Assembly (NCBI GenBank): GCA_033283175.1
Contig: JAWMQM010000003.1
Coordinates: 62,001 to 126,000, forward strand
DNA from: Pseudomaricurvus sp033283175
GTDB lineage: Bacteria; Pseudomonadota; Gammaproteobacteria; Pseudomonadales; Cellvibrionaceae
Reading direction: 5' to 3'
Length of the DNA: 64,000 nt
Position 1 is the first letter of the stretch; every line of letters starts with the position of its first letter. Below, in pieces: positions 42,854-52,393 of the stretch. The notes under the pieces are model-generated. The model worked only from the letters and a program-made list of their open reading frames with translations. It ran no database searches and had not been told where the DNA came from. Both the position numbers and the translations under genes were made by a program.

Positions 42854-44183
42854 GCTTGGCCTCTGTTGGAGGCTGGCGTGTTGCCGGGGCGTTCAGGGGC
42901 AGTTGCAGCTCGGTGAGGGTGCCGCCGGCGGGGTGGGGGCGCAGGCTCAACGTGCCGCCAAAGCGGGTTACCACCGCATTGGTGAGGAACAGCCCCAGGC
43001 CACGCCCCTCTCCCTTGTGGGAGACAAACGGCTGTGCCAGTTGGCGGGCAATGTCCTCCGCTACGCCGGCGCCCTGATCGCGTACCGACAACAAAAATCG
43101 ATGTTGGTCCCAGCGGGCATCAATTTCTATCCCTTTGGGGTTGGCGTCGGCGGCGTTGTTGAGCAGGTTGGTGATGGCCTGTGTCACAGTCACCGGCCAG
43201 TTCACCTCCACCTCCCCGCACTCTTCTCCGAGACGAATCTGTGCCTCCACCTCCGGCCTCAGCAGCAGCCAATGATCCAGGGTCTTGCGGCACAGCTGTC
43301 GCAGGGGTACCTGGGGTACTACGCCGTCCCGCAACTGGCCAGCCTCGCGCCCCAGCTGTTGCAGGGCCTGGGAGCAGTGGTTGGTCTGGCGCTGCAGCAG
43401 CTCCAGGTCCTGCTGCAGCGCGGGCAGATCAAGTTGTTGTTCGCGGCAATCCTGCAGCAGCTCCGCCAGCAGCGTGCGCATGGTGGTGAGCGGTGATCCC
43501 AGCTCGTGAGCGGTGCCCGCGGCCAGGGTTGCCAGTGCCATCAGCTGCTGGTCCCGCAGCTGCTCTTCCCGCAACCGCGCCAGGTCTTCGTCCTGCTGCC
43601 GCAGGGAGGCGGCCATACGTCCGACAAACAGGGTAATCAGCCCGGCGCTGACCAGGAAATTGATCCACATACCGAGGGTGTGCAGGTTCACCGTGGTCGC
43701 TCCCTGGTGGTGATGCTGGTGGGCATCGGTCGCCATAGGGGCCACTTCCGGCAGCGGGATGTAGACAAAAAAGAGGCTGCTGTAGAGGCACAGGGCGGCA
43801 ATCACCAGTGGCCAGGTGAGCAGCCCTGGCAGGGTGGCGGCGGCAATACACAGTGGTACCAGGTAGTAGGAGACAAACGGGTTGCTGGCGCCGCCAGTAA
43901 AGTAGAGCAGCAGGGTGATGGCGACCACATCGATCAGCAGCTGCGTAAAGAACGCCAGCTGCGAGGCGCGGCCGTGAATCCGCAGTTGCAGCAGGGCAAC
44001 CAGGTTGATCAGGGTCATGCCCGAGAACAGCCACAGCAGGGAGCGGTAGGGCAGGGCCAGTTGCAGCCACCAATAGCAGACCGCAAAGGAGATGCAGAGA
44101 ATCAGCAGCAGCAGGCCGCGAATGGTCAGCAGTCGCTGCAGGTTTTGCTCGGGGGCGGCGGAGGTGAGGGAGGCCAGATTCAT
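42846..44183 (-). CDS. regB: RegB/PrrB/RoxS-type redox sensor histidine kinase
   Basis: 445 residues from the ATG at 44183; an upstream frame extension lies in the divergent promoter region. About six N-terminal membrane helices carry the quinone-linked motif GGASNPF (97-103). The H-box AGTAHELGSPLTT has H226. C270 in NHCSQALQQLGREAG aligns by eye with the redox-active cysteine (C265) of Rhodobacter RegB. The ATP domain ends with GRGLGLFLTNAV. A His-rich periplasmic loop (DAHQHHH, 153-159) is unusual. No SenC/PrrC gene lies between the pair. Confidence 0.93.
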   Translation of the reverse strand: MNLASLTSAAPEQNLQRLLTIRGLLLLILCISFAVCYWWLQLALPYRSLLWLFSGMTLINLVALLQLRIHGRASQLAFFTQLLIDVVAITLLLYFTGGASNPFVSYYLVPLCIAAATLPGLLTWPLVIAALCLYSSLFFVYIPLPEVAPMATDAHQHHHQGATTVNLHTLGMWINFLVSAGLITLFVGRMAASLRQQDEDLARLREEQLRDQQLMALATLAAGTAHELGSPLTTMRTLLAELLQDCREQQLDLPALQQDLELLQRQTNHCSQALQQLGREAGQLRDGVVPQVPLRQLCRKTLDHWLLLRPEVEAQIRLGEECGEVEVNWPVTVTQAITNLLNNAADANPKGIEIDARWDQHRFLLSVRDQGAGVAEDIARQLAQPFVSHKGEGRGLGLFLTNAVVTRFGGTLSLRPHPAGGTLTELQLPLNAPATRQPPTEAKHD

Positions 44184-44382
44184 GGCAGCATCATAGGCGA
44201 CAGCGTGAAGCGACTCCAGCGCTGGCAGTGGTCTGTGGCTGCGACATGTTGTCGCAGCTGGCGTCGACGTGGTGACAGGAGTGGCGCGCGGGCCCTGCGG
44301 ATGAATCGCGGCCGGTCTCTGTGGTTTAATGGCGCTCCCGTGGCGGGCACCGTTAACCAACAGCAGGGACCAGGGATATTCG

Positions 44383-45717
44383 ATGGCCAGACAGGCAGTC
44401 TCGTTCACAGAAGGTGAGGTAGGCCTGCAGCTCTACCGCATGTCATTGCCGATGGTGTGGGGGTTGCTGGCCACCATGTCCTTCAATGCCGTGGATACCT
44501 TTTTCGTCGCCCAGCTGGGCAGTGACCCGCTGGCGGCCATGAGCTTTACCTTCCCGGTGGTGATGGTGGTTACCAGCCTGGGTATTGGTCTCGGTGCCGG
44601 TACCTCTTCGGTGATTGCCCGCCTGCTGGGACGGGGCTGTGACGAGGATGCCCACCGGGTGGCGACGGATACCTTGCTGCTCAGCGCCCTGCTGGCACTG
44701 GCGGTGATGGTTATTGGCTGGGTGGCCATGGATACTGTTTTCCGCCTGCTGGGTGCCGATGCCAACCTGTTGCCCCTGATTCGCCAGTACATGGGCGTCT
44801 GGTATCTTTCGGTGCCGGGTATTGTTATGCCCATGGCGCTGTCTGCCGTGCTGCGGGCCAGCGGTCACGCTTCGGTGGCGGGAGGATTGATGCTGGCGTC
44901 AGCGATCTGTAACGCCCTGCTGGACCCGCTGCTGATTTTTGGGCTGGGGCCAGTGCCGGCGCTGGGAATTGCCGGCGCCGCCTGGGCCACGGTGCTGACG
45001 CGCTGGGTCTTCCTGCTGGCGGCCCTCTGGTACGTCGCCCGTCGTTTGCACATGTTAAGCCTGCCGCGGTTGGCCAGTTGCCCAGACTCCTGGCGACAGG
45101 TGCTGCACATCGGCCTGCCAGCCATGGGCACCAATATGATTATTCCCGCCGCCAGCGGCATTACCGTGGCGCTGGTGGCCAGCCACGGGGTCGACGCCGT
45201 CGCCGGTTACGGGGTGGCGGTGCGTATCGAGCCGGTGGTGCTGATTATGTTCTACGCCCTCTCCAGCGTCATCGGTCCTTTCCTTGGCCAGAATATGACG
45301 GAGACACATCGGCCGCGTCAGCGGCAGGCGCTGGCGGCCGTCAGCCGTTTTTGCCTGCTCTCCGGCGTGCTGTTGGCGCTGTTGTTGGGACTGCTGGGGG
45401 AGACTCTGGCGGGCTGGTTCAGCGATTCGGCGGAAGTGGTCGCCATTGCCAGTCGCTACCTGCTGCTGGTGCCCATCAGTTATGGCTGTTACGGCCTGGT
45501 GATGTGCGTGAACGCCAGTTTCAACGGCCTCGGTATGCCGCTGCCGGCCATGGCGGTGTCACTGTTGCGGGTACTGGTGCTCTACCTGCCATTGGCCCTG
45601 TTCGGGCAGTGGTTGTGGGGGGTGTACGGCCTGTTTGTGGCCACCGCCACCGCCAATGTACTGGCGGCGTTGGTGGGTTATCAGTGGCTGCGCAAACGCC
45701 TGCTGGTGGCGGCATAG
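44383..45717 (+). CDS. MATE-family multidrug/cation efflux transporter
   Basis: 444 residues from the ATG at 44383, 12 membrane helices arranged as two six-helix halves. N-terminal SLPMVWGLLATMSFNAVDTFFVAQLG and the later PAMGTNMIIPAASGITVALV match NorM/DinF-like MATE proteins, which expel cationic compounds using sodium or proton gradients. It is divergent from regB, with a 199-base shared promoter region. Confidence 0.92.
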   Translation: MARQAVSFTEGEVGLQLYRMSLPMVWGLLATMSFNAVDTFFVAQLGSDPLAAMSFTFPVVMVVTSLGIGLGAGTSSVIARLLGRGCDEDAHRVATDTLLLSALLALAVMVIGWVAMDTVFRLLGADANLLPLIRQYMGVWYLSVPGIVMPMALSAVLRASGHASVAGGLMLASAICNALLDPLLIFGLGPVPALGIAGAAWATVLTRWVFLLAALWYVARRLHMLSLPRLASCPDSWRQVLHIGLPAMGTNMIIPAASGITVALVASHGVDAVAGYGVAVRIEPVVLIMFYALSSVIGPFLGQNMTETHRPRQRQALAAVSRFCLLSGVLLALLLGLLGETLAGWFSDSAEVVAIASRYLLLVPISYGCYGLVMCVNASFNGLGMPLPAMAVSLLRVLVLYLPLALFGQWLWGVYGLFVATATANVLAALVGYQWLRKRLLVAA

Positions 45718-45794
45718 CCAATCCGGGACGCCTGCCATAGGGAGTGTTGACCGGCGTGGTACACTCGGGATTAAAACGCACAAGGGATGGTTAG

Positions 45795-47216
45795 GTGAAT
45801 ACGCTCTACTGGCACGACTATGAAACCTGGGGGGAAGTCCCCGCCTGTGATCGCCCGGCGCAGTTTGCCGGGATCCGCACGGACGAAAACCTGAATGTGA
45901 TTGGTGCACCGCTGGTGCAGTATTGCCGCCCCACCAATGACGTCCTGCCAAAACCCGAGGCCTGCCTGATTACCGGCATTACGCCACAGAAAGCGCTGGC
46001 GGAAGGGCTGCCGGAGCCGGAGTTTATCGCTTCTATCCATGCCGAGCTCTCTGTGCCGGGCACCTGCGGGGTGGGTTACAACACCCTGCGCTTCGATGAC
46101 GAAGTGACCCGCTACACCCTCTACCGCAATTTCTACGATCCCTACGAGCGCGAGTGGCGCAACGGCAACTCCCGCTGGGATATCATCGACATGGTGCGCC
46201 TCACCCGCGCCCTGCGCCCCGAGGGGATCGAGTGGCCCAATCACGATGATGGCCGCCCCAGTTTCAAGCTGGAACACCTCACTGTCGCCAATGGCCTGGG
46301 CCATGAGCAGGCCCACGACGCTTTGTCGGATGTCTATGCCACCATCGCTGTGGCGAAGCTGATCAAGGAGAAGCAGCCGGCGCTCTACGACCATATCTAC
46401 CAGTTGCGCAGCAAGCAGAAGGTGGCGGCGCTGATTGATCTGGTAAACCGCAAACCGTTGCTGCACATCTCCTCCATGTTCCCGGCGGAACACGGTTGTG
46501 CGGCCATTGTGGCACCGCTGGCCATGCACCCGGTCAACAAAAACGCCGTCATCGTCTGCAACCTGTCGGTGGATCCGCAGCCGCTGATCGACCTCTCTGC
46601 CGAGCAGATCCGGGAGAAGCTCTACACCCGCACGGAAGACCTGGCTGAGGGCGAGACGAGGCTGCCACTGAAACTGGTGCACCTGAACAAATGCCCGGTG
46701 CTGACTACGGTAAAACTGCTGGACGATGCCGCAGCGCAACGGCTGCAGATTGATAAGGCACTTTGCGAGCGCCACTGGCAGCGACTCTCTCAGGTGGATC
46801 TGAAGGCCAAGTTGCAGCAGGTGTACCAGGGCTCGGCCTTTGAGCCCTCACCGGATCCGGAGCAGCAGCTGTACGACGGCTTTATCGGTGACGCTGACAA
46901 ACGGCTCTGTGCCAAAGTTCGTCGCGCCGGCAGTGGGCGCTGGCCGGCGGAAAACCTGGTGTTTGAGGATGCCCGTCTCAATACCATGTTGTCGCGCTAC
47001 CGCGCCCGCTATTTTCCCCAGACCCTGTCCGCCGCTGAGCGCGAGGAGTGGGAGCACTGGCGTCGCGATTGGCTGACCAACCCGGCGGCAGGGGCGGGGA
47101 TTACCCTGGCGGAATTGCAGCAGCGCATCGCGGCGATTCGCGGGGAGCGGTCGCTGACGGTGGAGCAGGAACACATACTTGAGGAGCTGGGCTGCTACGC
47201 GGATTCTCTGCTGTAA
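45795..47216 (+). CDS. sbcB: Exodeoxyribonuclease I
   Basis: 473 residues from a GTG start. The DEDDh motifs are clear: YWHDYETWG at the N-terminus, GYNTLRFDDEVTRY, DIIDMVRLTRAL and HEQAHDALSDVYATI. The C-terminal SH3-like and helical domains reach the usual ~475 residues. It degrades single-stranded DNA 3' to 5' and acts in recombination and mismatch repair. Probably monocistronic. Confidence 0.96.
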   Translation: MNTLYWHDYETWGEVPACDRPAQFAGIRTDENLNVIGAPLVQYCRPTNDVLPKPEACLITGITPQKALAEGLPEPEFIASIHAELSVPGTCGVGYNTLRFDDEVTRYTLYRNFYDPYEREWRNGNSRWDIIDMVRLTRALRPEGIEWPNHDDGRPSFKLEHLTVANGLGHEQAHDALSDVYATIAVAKLIKEKQPALYDHIYQLRSKQKVAALIDLVNRKPLLHISSMFPAEHGCAAIVAPLAMHPVNKNAVIVCNLSVDPQPLIDLSAEQIREKLYTRTEDLAEGETRLPLKLVHLNKCPVLTTVKLLDDAAAQRLQIDKALCERHWQRLSQVDLKAKLQQVYQGSAFEPSPDPEQQLYDGFIGDADKRLCAKVRRAGSGRWPAENLVFEDARLNTMLSRYRARYFPQTLSAAEREEWEHWRRDWLTNPAAGAGITLAELQQRIAAIRGERSLTVEQEHILEELGCYADSLL

Positions 47217-47299
47217 TTGGAGGCGGTAGCCGGAGGCAATTTTTCCGGGCGCACCTGTTTCAACTATCAGGTTTTATTTTCAGGCAGGGAGGAACACTC

Positions 47300-47692
47300 A
47301 TGCCGGTATCTCTGATTTGCGTGGCACTGCTGGGAACATTGGCGATTGGTTTGGGGTTTGGTGTCAGCATGGCGCGGATGAAGGAGCGGCGCGTCTACGG
47401 TTTCAGCGAAGACCCGGATAGCGCGCTCTATCAGTGGGTGCGGGCACACGGCAACGCCGCCGAATATGTGCCGGTATTGATGGTGCTGATCTATGTGCTG
47501 GGGCAGATGCCGGTGGCGGGCTGGGTGGTCTGGTGCATGGTGCTGGTGACCGTTTGTCGTTATCTGGCGGCGCTGGGGCTGGTGCTGCCGAAAACCATGC
47601 GCAAACCCAATCCCCTGCGATTCGTTGGCTCGCTGGGCACCTACGTGTTTGGTATGGCACTCTGCGTCGCGCTGCTGTTACAGCTGCTCTGA
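47300..47692 (+). CDS. MAPEG-family membrane protein
   Basis: 130 residues, four membrane helices. Residues ~26-60 include ERRVYGFSEDPDSALYQWVRAHGNAAEYVP, with the RAHGNAAEYVP pattern found in microsomal glutathione-transferase-like (MAPEG) proteins. Bacterial members have poorly known roles; glutathione-linked detoxification is possible. It has AGGGAGGAA upstream and stands alone. Confidence 0.88.
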   Translation: MPVSLICVALLGTLAIGLGFGVSMARMKERRVYGFSEDPDSALYQWVRAHGNAAEYVPVLMVLIYVLGQMPVAGWVVWCMVLVTVCRYLAALGLVLPKTMRKPNPLRFVGSLGTYVFGMALCVALLLQLL

Positions 47693-47713
47693 CGGACTTC
47701 TGTAACGGAACGC

Positions 47714-48091
47714 TCAGTCATCCATTTCCGACAGCATCTGCTGCAGGCTGCGATCATCCTGGCGGGGGGAGTCCAGCTCGCTGAGCAGTTGCCTCAGGCG
47801 GGCGTGGTATTCGATGGAAACCGGTGAGCACTCCAGTCCTATGTAGTGCTCTTTCTGGTGTACCACCCGTCCCTGCAACTTGATTCGGTCGCCGCCGGGC
47901 AGGTCCAGGGTGAGGATCGCCTCTTCGTGGTTATCCAGCTGGTAGGGCTCCAGCAAGGCCACCAGCGCGCCATTGAGGGACACATCCAGCACGTGTACCG
48001 GCCACTTGGTGTAGGGGGTCATCAGGCTGGCATCTCCCCGCATGGGCAATCTGGGGCTGTGGCGGCGTTCCGGTGTGGTGGGGCTGGTCAT
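47714..48091 (-). CDS. PilZ-domain c-di-GMP-binding protein
   Basis: 125 residues. The N-terminal RRHSPRLPM matches the RxxxR half of the PilZ c-di-GMP site and LDVSLNGALV matches the D/NxSxxG half, so binding looks intact. The last ~25 residues are acidic and polar (LSELDSPRQDDRSLQQ) and may form a tail. A stand-alone effector; the GGDEF-EAL enzyme at 5.5 kb is one possible source of the signal. Function downstream unknown. Confidence 0.9.
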   Translation of the reverse strand: MTSPTTPERRHSPRLPMRGDASLMTPYTKWPVHVLDVSLNGALVALLEPYQLDNHEEAILTLDLPGGDRIKLQGRVVHQKEHYIGLECSPVSIEYHARLRQLLSELDSPRQDDRSLQQMLSEMDD

Positions 48092-48267
48092 TGGGCGTCC
48101 CTGTCTGCTGTGGTGGCGGTTCCAGAGCTGGCCTGAGCCAGCGAGTTAATCAGACAAAAGTTTAGAAGCAGGCGAAAATTTTCTCCAGTCCGGCAAACAT
48201 CTGTGAGCGGAATTGTCCGAACTGGTGTAAAAACTTGGATTTTGGGGTTCAAAGCGCTCACCAACGC

Positions 48268-48296
48268 TTGACTGAACTGGCCTCCACCCTTAGTCT
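48268..48296 (+). promoter_or_regulatory. Candidate promoter for the cobalamin riboswitch/btuB unit
   Basis: TTGACT (48268-48273) and TAGTCT (48291-48296) are 17 bases apart, predicting a start near 48303, just where the riboswitch fold begins. The -10 is weak (3 of 6). The preceding 48092-48267 shows no gene or other recognised signal. Confidence 0.45.
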
Positions 48297-48304
48297 CCGC
48301 GGCG

Positions 48305-48480
48305 CTGTTACAGGTGCTGCAGAATCAGGTCCACGGACATGGCGCTGCGGTTAAACGGGAAGATTGGTGCGTCAGGCGTCCTGAATAAGGTTGCCAGCAA
48401 CTGACAATACCAACGCTGCCCCCGCAACGGTGATTCGGTTCCGCTACCTGCGACCGATAAGCCCGATACCGGCCTCTGAC
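48305..48480 (+). ncRNA. Cobalamin (B12) riboswitch
   Basis: The leader carries the conserved elements of the adenosylcobalamin aptamer in order: GGTTAAACGGGAAGATTGGTG (48349 onward, read as GG-TAAA-GGGAA), CTGCCCCCGCAACGGTGA (48416-48433) and the B12-box region AAGCCCGATACCGGCC (48459-48474). A downstream GCGTG/CACGC hairpin (48483-48502) may belong to the expression platform. It should lower btuB and possibly downstream cob expression when cobalamin is plentiful. Boundaries are approximate. Confidence 0.93.
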
Positions 48481-48634
48481 CGCGCGTGCAGATTACGCAC
48501 GCTTAACGATGAAGCGGAGGGCTTTATCGGTAGGAACCCGCAGAGGCTGTAAACGCTCTCGATCTCCCTGCTCTTGTCCTCCCTCAATCACATCTGTTGT
48601 TGCCGGCCATGCCGGTTACTGATTGGGGAACACC

Positions 48635-50524
48635 ATGAAATTTCGTAAGAATATCTCACGCAATACCCTGGCAATTGCCATAGCCACCGCCACACTCACC
48701 AGCGCTGCGGCCCTGGCGGCTCAACCCGTTGACGAAACCATGATCGTCACCGCCAACCGTATGGAGACGCCGGCCTCGAAGGTGCTGGCACCTGTCAGCG
48801 TGATAACAGCGGCTGATATTTCCCGCCTGCAGATCACCAACGTTGGTGAGCTGCTCTCCCGTATGACCTCTGTGGAAACGGTCTCCTCCGGCGGACCCGG
48901 CACCACCACCGGTATCTTTGTCCGTGGTGGTAACACCGACCACACCCTGGTGCTGGTGGATGGCGTGCGTATCAGTTCCGCCACCAACGGCAATACCGCC
49001 ATTGAGCTGCTGGACGTCAACAATATCGAGCGGGTGGAGCTGGTGCGCGGCCCGGCCTCCAGCCTCTATGGTGCCGATGCCATCTCCGGTGTGATCAATA
49101 TCATTACCAAACAGGGGCAGGTTTCACCTCTGACGCTGCGCACCCAGATCGGCAGTCAGGACTGGAGCCAGACCCAGCTCAGCAGCGGTGGCAGCGTCGG
49201 CGCCACCCGCTGGAACCTTACCGCCGGTTATGAGTCGCTGGCGGGTTTTGATCGTCACGAGCTGCTGGAGAATGGCAACAATGACGATGACGACTACCGC
49301 AATACCCACTTTGCCGGCAGTGTTTCCCACGACTGGAGTGAGGACTTCTCCACTCGCCTCAACTATCAGCAGGATGACGCCGAGACCGAAAGTGACGAAC
49401 GCTACTGCTCCAACAGCTCCGGTGTGTGCCTGCCCTACCAAAGCAGTCGTGTTGCGGTGCTCAACCTGCGGGCTGACTGGCGGGTGATGGATAAGCTTGC
49501 GCTGCAGGCACAGGCCTCCCGCGCCCGTGACTGGTCGGCCAGCAGTGATGACGCGGCCACGGCGGCGGAGCGGGCTGCCAACGACGCCAAATTCAAGACA
49601 GTGCGGGAAACCTATCTGCTGCAGGCCACTTCGGACCTGAGTGAGCAGTTCAGCCTGGTGGGCGGTACTGAATATTACGAAGACCGCATTGAGACCAGCA
49701 GTGATTACCTGGGCGAGGAGCGGGCCAACCTGGCGGTCTTTGTGATCGCCCAGTGGTCACCGGGCAAGCACCAGCTGCAGGTGGGGGCGCGCAACGATGA
49801 CAACGAAGCCTTCGGTTCCCACACCACCGAGTCGGTGAGCTGGGGTTATCAGCTGACCGATTACACCCGGGTGATCGCGAGCTGGGGCACCGCTTTCCGT
49901 GCGCCTACTTTCAATGACCTCTACTGGCCGGCGGACCCTTATGGGATCGGCAACCCCGATCTGTCGCCTGAAGAGAGTGAGAATGCCGAACTGGCCGTGA
50001 AATGGGATCGCGGCGCCCACTCCTTCAGCGCAGCCGTGTTCCGCAACGAGGTGGAAGGCCTGATCTCCTGGGCACCAGTGGATCAGAACAACTACTGGGG
50101 TCAATGGACGCCCACCAATGTGGATGACGCCCTTATGGAGGGCTTCGAACTGAGCTACGGCCTGCAGCTGGAGCGCTGGAGCGCCGACGCCAACTACAGC
50201 TACGTGGACGCGGAAGATGAATCCACCGGTGAGTCGCTGCCCAACCGCGCCCGTCGCCAGTTCAACCTGGATGTGGATTACGCGCTGGAGTCACTCAGCC
50301 TGGGTGCCTCGGTGAAAGCCAGAAGCGCGCGCCCAACCACCTCGGCGGCACTGCCGGAGCTGCCCGGTTATGGCCTGCTGGATCTGCGTGCACGCTATCA
50401 GTTCACCCCGGCGCTGATGATGGATGCCACTCTCACCAACGTGCTGGATAAGGAGTATCGCCAGCGCGTGGGTTACAACGAAGAGGGGCGTGGCTTTAGA
50501 GTGGGCCTGACCTATAAACTGTAA
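48635..50524 (+). CDS. btuB: TonB-dependent vitamin B12 receptor
   Basis: 629 residues from the ATG at 48635. A signal peptide ends SAAALAA; the mature N-terminus DETMIVTANRMETP holds a TonB-box-like ETMIVTA. Plug motifs (FVRGGNTDHTLVLVDGVRIS, VELVRGPASSLYGADAISGV) and a barrel ending FRVGLTYKL follow. It takes up cobalamin at the outer membrane. It lies directly behind a B12 riboswitch and ahead of btuCD and btuF. Confidence 0.94.
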   Translation: MKFRKNISRNTLAIAIATATLTSAAALAAQPVDETMIVTANRMETPASKVLAPVSVITAADISRLQITNVGELLSRMTSVETVSSGGPGTTTGIFVRGGNTDHTLVLVDGVRISSATNGNTAIELLDVNNIERVELVRGPASSLYGADAISGVINIITKQGQVSPLTLRTQIGSQDWSQTQLSSGGSVGATRWNLTAGYESLAGFDRHELLENGNNDDDDYRNTHFAGSVSHDWSEDFSTRLNYQQDDAETESDERYCSNSSGVCLPYQSSRVAVLNLRADWRVMDKLALQAQASRARDWSASSDDAATAAERAANDAKFKTVRETYLLQATSDLSEQFSLVGGTEYYEDRIETSSDYLGEERANLAVFVIAQWSPGKHQLQVGARNDDNEAFGSHTTESVSWGYQLTDYTRVIASWGTAFRAPTFNDLYWPADPYGIGNPDLSPEESENAELAVKWDRGAHSFSAAVFRNEVEGLISWAPVDQNNYWGQWTPTNVDDALMEGFELSYGLQLERWSADANYSYVDAEDESTGESLPNRARRQFNLDVDYALESLSLGASVKARSARPTTSAALPELPGYGLLDLRARYQFTPALMMDATLTNVLDKEYRQRVGYNEEGRGFRVGLTYKL

Positions 50525-50603
50525 CCGGCCCGACTGTAACTGACACCAGTTGCGCCGCGGAGCTGCTGGCAGGGATGCCCGCTCCGTCGGCGCAGAGACA
50601 ACT

Positions 50604-51626
50604 ATGATTAGACGCCTGCCCAGCTCCCGCTTGCTGCTGATACTGTTGCTGATACTGCCTCTGGCAGTGGTCGGCGGGATGGTGCTGGGCCCTCAGATTA
50701 TCCTGCCGTTTCAGACAGGTGACAGCGCCGCCGTGATTTCGGACCTGCTGATTGTGCAGCAGATCCGCTTGCCGCGGGTGTTGATGGCGGGCCTCATTGG
50801 CGCCACCCTGGCGCTGGCCGGTGTGGTGATGCAGGGGCTGTTTCGCAATCCGCTGGCTGACCCCTCCCTGATCGGTGTCTCGGCCGGTGCTTCTGCCGGT
50901 GCCAGCCTGATTATTGTCATGGGTGGCAGCCTGTTTGGCGTGGCCGAGTGGGCTGGCGTGTCACTGCTGGTGATCGGTGCCTTTGCCGGTGCGGCGGCGG
51001 CCACCTGGCTGGTTTACCGGCTGGCGGCGTCGGCCACCGGCACCTCGGTGGCTACCATGTTGCTGGCGGGGATTGCCATCAGTTCACTGGCGGGTGCCAT
51101 CAACCACCTGTTGCAACTTTTTGCCGACAACCACATGTTGCGACTCATCAGCCTTTGGCAGATGGGATCCCTCAGCGGTGTCTCCTGGTCGCGGCTGGGG
51201 TGGGCGGCGCTGCTGCTGGTGCCGGCGCTGGCGTTTTTCCCCCGTTATGCGATTGCCCTCAATGCGTTTTTGCTGGGGGAGTCCCAGGCCCGTCACCTGG
51301 GGGTGGAGGTGGATGTCATGAAGCGCCAGGTGATTATCCTGGTGGCGTTTACGGTGGCGGTGGCGGTCTCGCTCACCGGTACCATCTCGTTTGTGGGACT
51401 GATGACGCCGCACCTGGTGCGTATGATCATAGGTCCCGATCACCGCGGATTGATTCCCTGTTCTGCTCTCGCCGGTGCGGTGCTGCTGATATTTGCGGAT
51501 GCGTTCTCCCGCTACCTGCTGGCACCGGGTGAACTGCCCATTGGTGTGGTCACTGCCATGCTTGGGGCGCCGTTCTTCCTCTCCCTGTTGCGACGCCAGC
51601 GGCGCGTGGTGGAGATGTCCTCATGA
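50604..51626 (+). CDS. btuC: Cobalamin ABC transporter permease (FecCD family)
   Basis: 340 residues from the ATG at 50604; the longer frame is not membrane-like. About nine or ten helices and family motifs such as RLPRVLMAGLIGATLALAGV, QGLFRNPLADPSLIGVSAGA and GTISFVGLMTPHLVRMIIGPDHR are present. In this context it is the BtuC permease rather than a siderophore permease. It overlaps btuD by four bases. Confidence 0.92.
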   Translation: MIRRLPSSRLLLILLLILPLAVVGGMVLGPQIILPFQTGDSAAVISDLLIVQQIRLPRVLMAGLIGATLALAGVVMQGLFRNPLADPSLIGVSAGASAGASLIIVMGGSLFGVAEWAGVSLLVIGAFAGAAAATWLVYRLAASATGTSVATMLLAGIAISSLAGAINHLLQLFADNHMLRLISLWQMGSLSGVSWSRLGWAALLLVPALAFFPRYAIALNAFLLGESQARHLGVEVDVMKRQVIILVAFTVAVAVSLTGTISFVGLMTPHLVRMIIGPDHRGLIPCSALAGAVLLIFADAFSRYLLAPGELPIGVVTAMLGAPFFLSLLRRQRRVVEMSS

Positions 51627-52393
51627 TGAGCCTGGAAAACATTGGTCTGACCCTGGGCGATACACCGATTCTGCGCGGCGTCAGCCTGCAGCTGCAGCCG
51701 TCCCGGGTGACGGTGGTGCTGGGCCCCAATGGCGCGGGTAAATCGTCGCTGTTAAAGGTGGCCTGCGGTGAACAGTCCGCTACCACCGGCAGTGTCACCT
51801 TCAATGGCAAGTCACTGGCACACCACAGTGCCGCGCACAAAGCACTGCACATGGCGGTGCTGCCTCAGCATTCGTCCCTGACCTTTCCCTTCAGCGCACT
51901 GGAAGTGGTGATGCTGGGGCGTACCCCCCATGCCACCGGCACTGAAACAGACCGACAGTTGGTGGAGCAGGCCATGCGTGCCACCGACAGCTGGTACCTG
52001 CGGGAGCAGCTCTACCCCAATCTCTCAGGCGGCGAAAAGCAGCGGGTGCAGATGGCGCGTGTGCTGGTACAGGTATGGCAGCCGGTGGATTCGGGTGAAC
52101 GGCTGATCGTACTGGACGAGCCCACCTCGGCACTGGACTACGCCCACCAGCAGATGGTGGCGCAGTTGCTGCGGCAGCGTGCCGATGCCGGTTGCGCGGT
52201 CCTCACTGCTATGCACGATCTCAACCTGGCGGCCCAGTGCGCCGACCAACTGGTGCTGATGTGTTGTGGCGAAATCCGTGCCTGCGGCAGCGCCGATGAG
52301 GTGTTGCAGGAAGATATCCTGCAGGAAGTTTTCCAGGTGCGTTTCCATCGCATCACTCATCCCGACACCGGCAAGCCCTGGCTGATTAACTGA
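51623..52393 (+). CDS. btuD: Cobalamin ABC transporter ATP-binding protein
   Basis: 256 residues with Walker A LGPNGAGKSSLL, signature LSGGEKQRVQMARVL, Walker B LIVLDEPTSALD and the switch histidine in TAMHDLNLAAQCADQ. HemV/BtuD-type importer ATPase. It overlaps btuC and abuts cbiB (next ATG immediately after its TGA), which shows a single transcription unit. Confidence 0.9.
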   Translation: MMSLENIGLTLGDTPILRGVSLQLQPSRVTVVLGPNGAGKSSLLKVACGEQSATTGSVTFNGKSLAHHSAAHKALHMAVLPQHSSLTFPFSALEVVMLGRTPHATGTETDRQLVEQAMRATDSWYLREQLYPNLSGGEKQRVQMARVLVQVWQPVDSGERLIVLDEPTSALDYAHQQMVAQLLRQRADAGCAVLTAMHDLNLAAQCADQLVLMCCGEIRACGSADEVLQEDILQEVFQVRFHRITHPDTGKPWLIN

